Notes under the pieces: generated by a model
Told to the model about the DNA's origin: nothing
The model's database searches: none
What the model saw: only the letters and a program-made list of their open reading frames with translations
Assembly: GCA_025356185.1 (NCBI GenBank)
Contig: JANXUN010000444.1
Coordinates: forward strand, 1 to 7,287
Source: Gemmatimonadaceae bacterium
GTDB lineage: Bacteria > Gemmatimonadota > Gemmatimonadetes > Gemmatimonadales > Gemmatimonadaceae
Direction of reading: 5' to 3'
Length of the DNA: 7,287 nucleotides
Shown here: piece after piece, positions 5,933 through 7,287 of the stretch
Position numbering within the stretch: position 1 is the first letter of the stretch
Layout of the letters: each line of letters starts with the position of its first letter
Made by a program: the position numbers and the translations under genes

Positions 5933-6553
5933 ATGACGTCAGATCGCCGTATGCAAATTCTCGATGCCGCTGCCTCACTCATCTCCGAGCGAGGCTTTAC
6001 ATCCACGTCCGTCGACGACGTCATCAAAGGGGCAAAGCTCAGTGGCAAAAGCCACTTCTATCACTACTTCAAATCCAAAGAGGAGCTCGGATACGAAGTA
6101 CTCAACAGGCAGTTCGAGCGCTTCGCCGAACGTGGTCTCGCGATTTTGCGCGAACCGATGATCGATCCGCTTGAGCGGCTGGGACTCTTCATCGACGCCG
6201 TCGTCGCGCTACAAGCGGAAAGCGGCGGCCGACGAGGATCGCCATTTGGAAACCTCGCGGCGGAGCTCGCCGATGCGCACGAAGGATTCCGCATTCGCAT
6301 TGAAGCGGTGTTCGAACGGTGGGCCAGTCAAATCCGCTCTCTGCTCTGGGAAGCACGCCCGCAGTTGTACGACGATGTCGACGCGGTGCGCTTATCGCGA
6401 TTCATCATCGCGACTCTCGAAGGCGCCGTGCTGATGACGCGGCTCAAGCGCGACATCTCGGTGCTGGAAGGAATTGCGGTGGACCTCAAGCGGTTCATTG
6501 GAACACATGTGCGCGACGGCATCGCGGCGCATCACGCGCGTGACGTCGAATGA
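5933..6553 (+). CDS. TetR/AcrR-family repressor (NemR/LmrA-like)
   Basis: A 206-residue cytosolic DNA-binding regulator. Residues 8-50 form the TetR head: ILDAAASLISERGF, then the helix-turn-helix VDDVIKGAKLSGKSHFYHYF (27-46) and KSKEEL. The ligand/dimer domain contains GSPFGNLAAELADAHEGFR (102-120), a signature I associate with NemR/LmrA-type members, many of which have Cys where S103 stands. The protein has no cysteine at all, so direct thiol sensing is not possible; a bound small molecule or electrophile reacting elsewhere would be needed. The ATG at 5933 coincides with the predicted transcription start. A second in-frame ATG (5951) would cut into the head and is less likely. The gene overlaps the sigma factor gene by ATGA, so both are expected to be repressed together through the palindrome at 5904-5923. 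The ligand is unknown. Confidence 0.9.
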   Translation: MTSDRRMQILDAAASLISERGFTSTSVDDVIKGAKLSGKSHFYHYFKSKEELGYEVLNRQFERFAERGLAILREPMIDPLERLGLFIDAVVALQAESGGRRGSPFGNLAAELADAHEGFRIRIEAVFERWASQIRSLLWEARPQLYDDVDAVRLSRFIIATLEGAVLMTRLKRDISVLEGIAVDLKRFIGTHVRDGIAAHHARDVE

Positions 6554-7212
6554 TTGCGTCTCTGTCCGTCACCGGAGATGCGCACGCGAATCGCGCCCAG
6601 TTTGAACGCGAAGCGCTGGTGCATCTCGACGCGTTGTTTTCGTTCGCACTGAAGTTGGCGCGCTCGCGCGACGATGCCGAAGACTTGGTGTCCGACACGT
6701 TCTTGCGCGCGTTAGAACGATGGGAGCAGTATCACCTCGGCACCAACATTCGCGCGTGGCTGTTCACGATTTTGTATCACGTGTTCGTCAGCCGCAAGCG
6801 TCGTATTGACGCACGGGAAGTACAGCAACCCGAAGACACCGAAGGGTGGGCGCTCTTTGAAGCTGTCGGCGAGGCCGATCCTGAGAGCCGCTTTTACGAC
6901 TCGTTTCTCGACGACGAAGTGACGAGTGCCATTCGCGCCTTACCCGAAGAGTATCGCGCCGCGGTCGTCCTCAGTGACCTGCAAGGTTTGCGCTACGCCG
7001 AAATTGCGGACATGCTTGGCGTGCCCGAAGGCACGGTCAAGTCGCGATTGTTTCGCGGACGTCGGCAGCTGCAACGCAAACTGGCTGGCTTTGCGGTCGA
7101 TATGGGCTACTTGAAAGCGTCGCGCGTGCGTGAAGCGCTCGAACCATCCGAAAATGCGCAGGCACCTCGCGCCAATTCCGTGAGCGCGCGCTCGACGGTT
7201 CCGCTCCAGTGA
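6550..7212 (+). CDS. ECF-type RNA polymerase sigma factor, SigR-like (ECF12-like)
   Basis: A 220-residue sigma-70 family protein with only regions 2 and 4. Sigma-2 spans about 18-86, with DAEDLVSDTFLRA (42-54) and the -10 recognition helix NIRAWLFTILYHVF (66-79). Sigma-4 spans about 124-178, with LPEEYRAAVVLSDLQGLRYA, EIADMLGVPEGTVKSRLFRG as helix-turn-helix and RRQLQRKL. The GTN-x-(R/K)AWL, LPEEYR and post-sigma-4 FAVDMGYL pieces resemble Streptomyces SigR/ECF12 proteins, which respond to thiol-oxidative stress through a zinc anti-sigma factor. About 30 Ala/Ser/Pro-rich residues follow that core and look disordered. The ATG at 6550 overlaps the tetR stop (ATGA) with no good ribosome site, so translation is probably coupled. 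No anti-sigma start is seen in the 75 bases downstream. Group assignment is by eye. Confidence 0.88.
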   Translation: MIASLSVTGDAHANRAQFEREALVHLDALFSFALKLARSRDDAEDLVSDTFLRALERWEQYHLGTNIRAWLFTILYHVFVSRKRRIDAREVQQPEDTEGWALFEAVGEADPESRFYDSFLDDEVTSAIRALPEEYRAAVVLSDLQGLRYAEIADMLGVPEGTVKSRLFRGRRQLQRKLAGFAVDMGYLKASRVREALEPSENAQAPRANSVSARSTVPLQ

Positions 7213-7287
7213 TGTAACTGTTCCCGGAGCGCGTGCAGTTCGGAGCGCGACTGCGAGGCATCACGCGCGGCGTCGTCGTGCAGCGAC
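7107..7287 (-). CDS. Possible C-terminal end of a minus-strand gene entering from the right edge (doubtful)
   Basis: The minus strand is open from the right edge (first full codon 7286-7284) to TAG at 7109-7107, 59 codons. The edge portion reads SLHDDAARDASQSRSELHAL and continues REQLHHW, a helix-forming, partly heptad-like sequence. It overlaps the last 106 bases of the sigma factor gene, exactly its non-conserved tail, which is a long convergent overlap and lowers confidence. A plus-strand frame (LFPERVQFGARLRGITRG from about 7218) is also open to the edge, so coding strand here cannot be settled. No family is recognised. Confidence 0.22.
   Translation of the reverse strand, partial: SLHDDAARDASQSRSELHALREQLHHWSGTVERALTELARGACAFSDGSSASRTRDAFK

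Noticed and set aside
7208..7217. GTG-ATG-TAA just at the sigma factor stop, sharing GATGTAACT with the start-stop near 3056.
   Set aside because: There is no ribosome-binding sequence before it and the shared nine bases have no other similarity around them.

Overview
The window looks like chromosome from a moderately high-GC, free-living bacterium. By eye, the multiheme cytochrome type, the DExH helicase with a Gly/Arg tail and the general gene style resemble Gemmatimonadota or a neighbouring phylum. That placement is an impression and was not tested. No tRNA, rRNA, CRISPR array, transposase or integrase was seen.

Layout. (1) Minus strand, 941 to 1: a two-gene operon of tag (3-methyladenine DNA glycosylase I) and an Nramp-family metal transporter, joined by an ATGA stop/start overlap. 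The transporter runs off the left edge. (2) Plus strand, 1113-2759: a membrane-anchored or exported cytochrome c with nine CXXCH haem sites, a class I domain followed by an eight-haem region. It is divergent from tag. (3) Minus strand, 3027-2788: a 79-residue DUF2007-type protein, convergent with the cytochrome gene. (4) Plus strand, 3070 (or 3028) to 5781: a large DExH superfamily 2 helicase with a Gly/Arg/Lys-rich tail. A strong Shine-Dalgarno followed by an ATG-TAA start-stop lies just before its likely start. (5) 5782-5932: a regulatory gap rich in dyads. (6) Plus strand, 5933-7212: a TetR repressor and an ECF sigma factor joined by an ATGA overlap. (7) Right edge: 75 bases after the sigma gene, plus a doubtful minus-strand reading frame that enters the sigma gene tail.

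The most informative part is the TetR-ECF module. A near-consensus -35/-10 promoter (TTGCCA, 17 bases, TAGAAT) has a perfect 20-bp palindrome filling its spacer. The predicted +1 is the A of the tetR ATG, so the transcript should be leaderless and self-repressed. A second site matching 11 of 12 outer operator positions lies exactly 126 bp upstream, over the helicase stop codon. The TetR resembles NemR/LmrA-type repressors and the sigma factor resembles the SigR-like (ECF12) group. This suggests a stress circuit in which ligand release of TetR raises the amount of an ECF sigma factor, with no anti-sigma gene directly following. The operator and promoter geometry is read directly from the sequence; the ligand and regulon are unknown.
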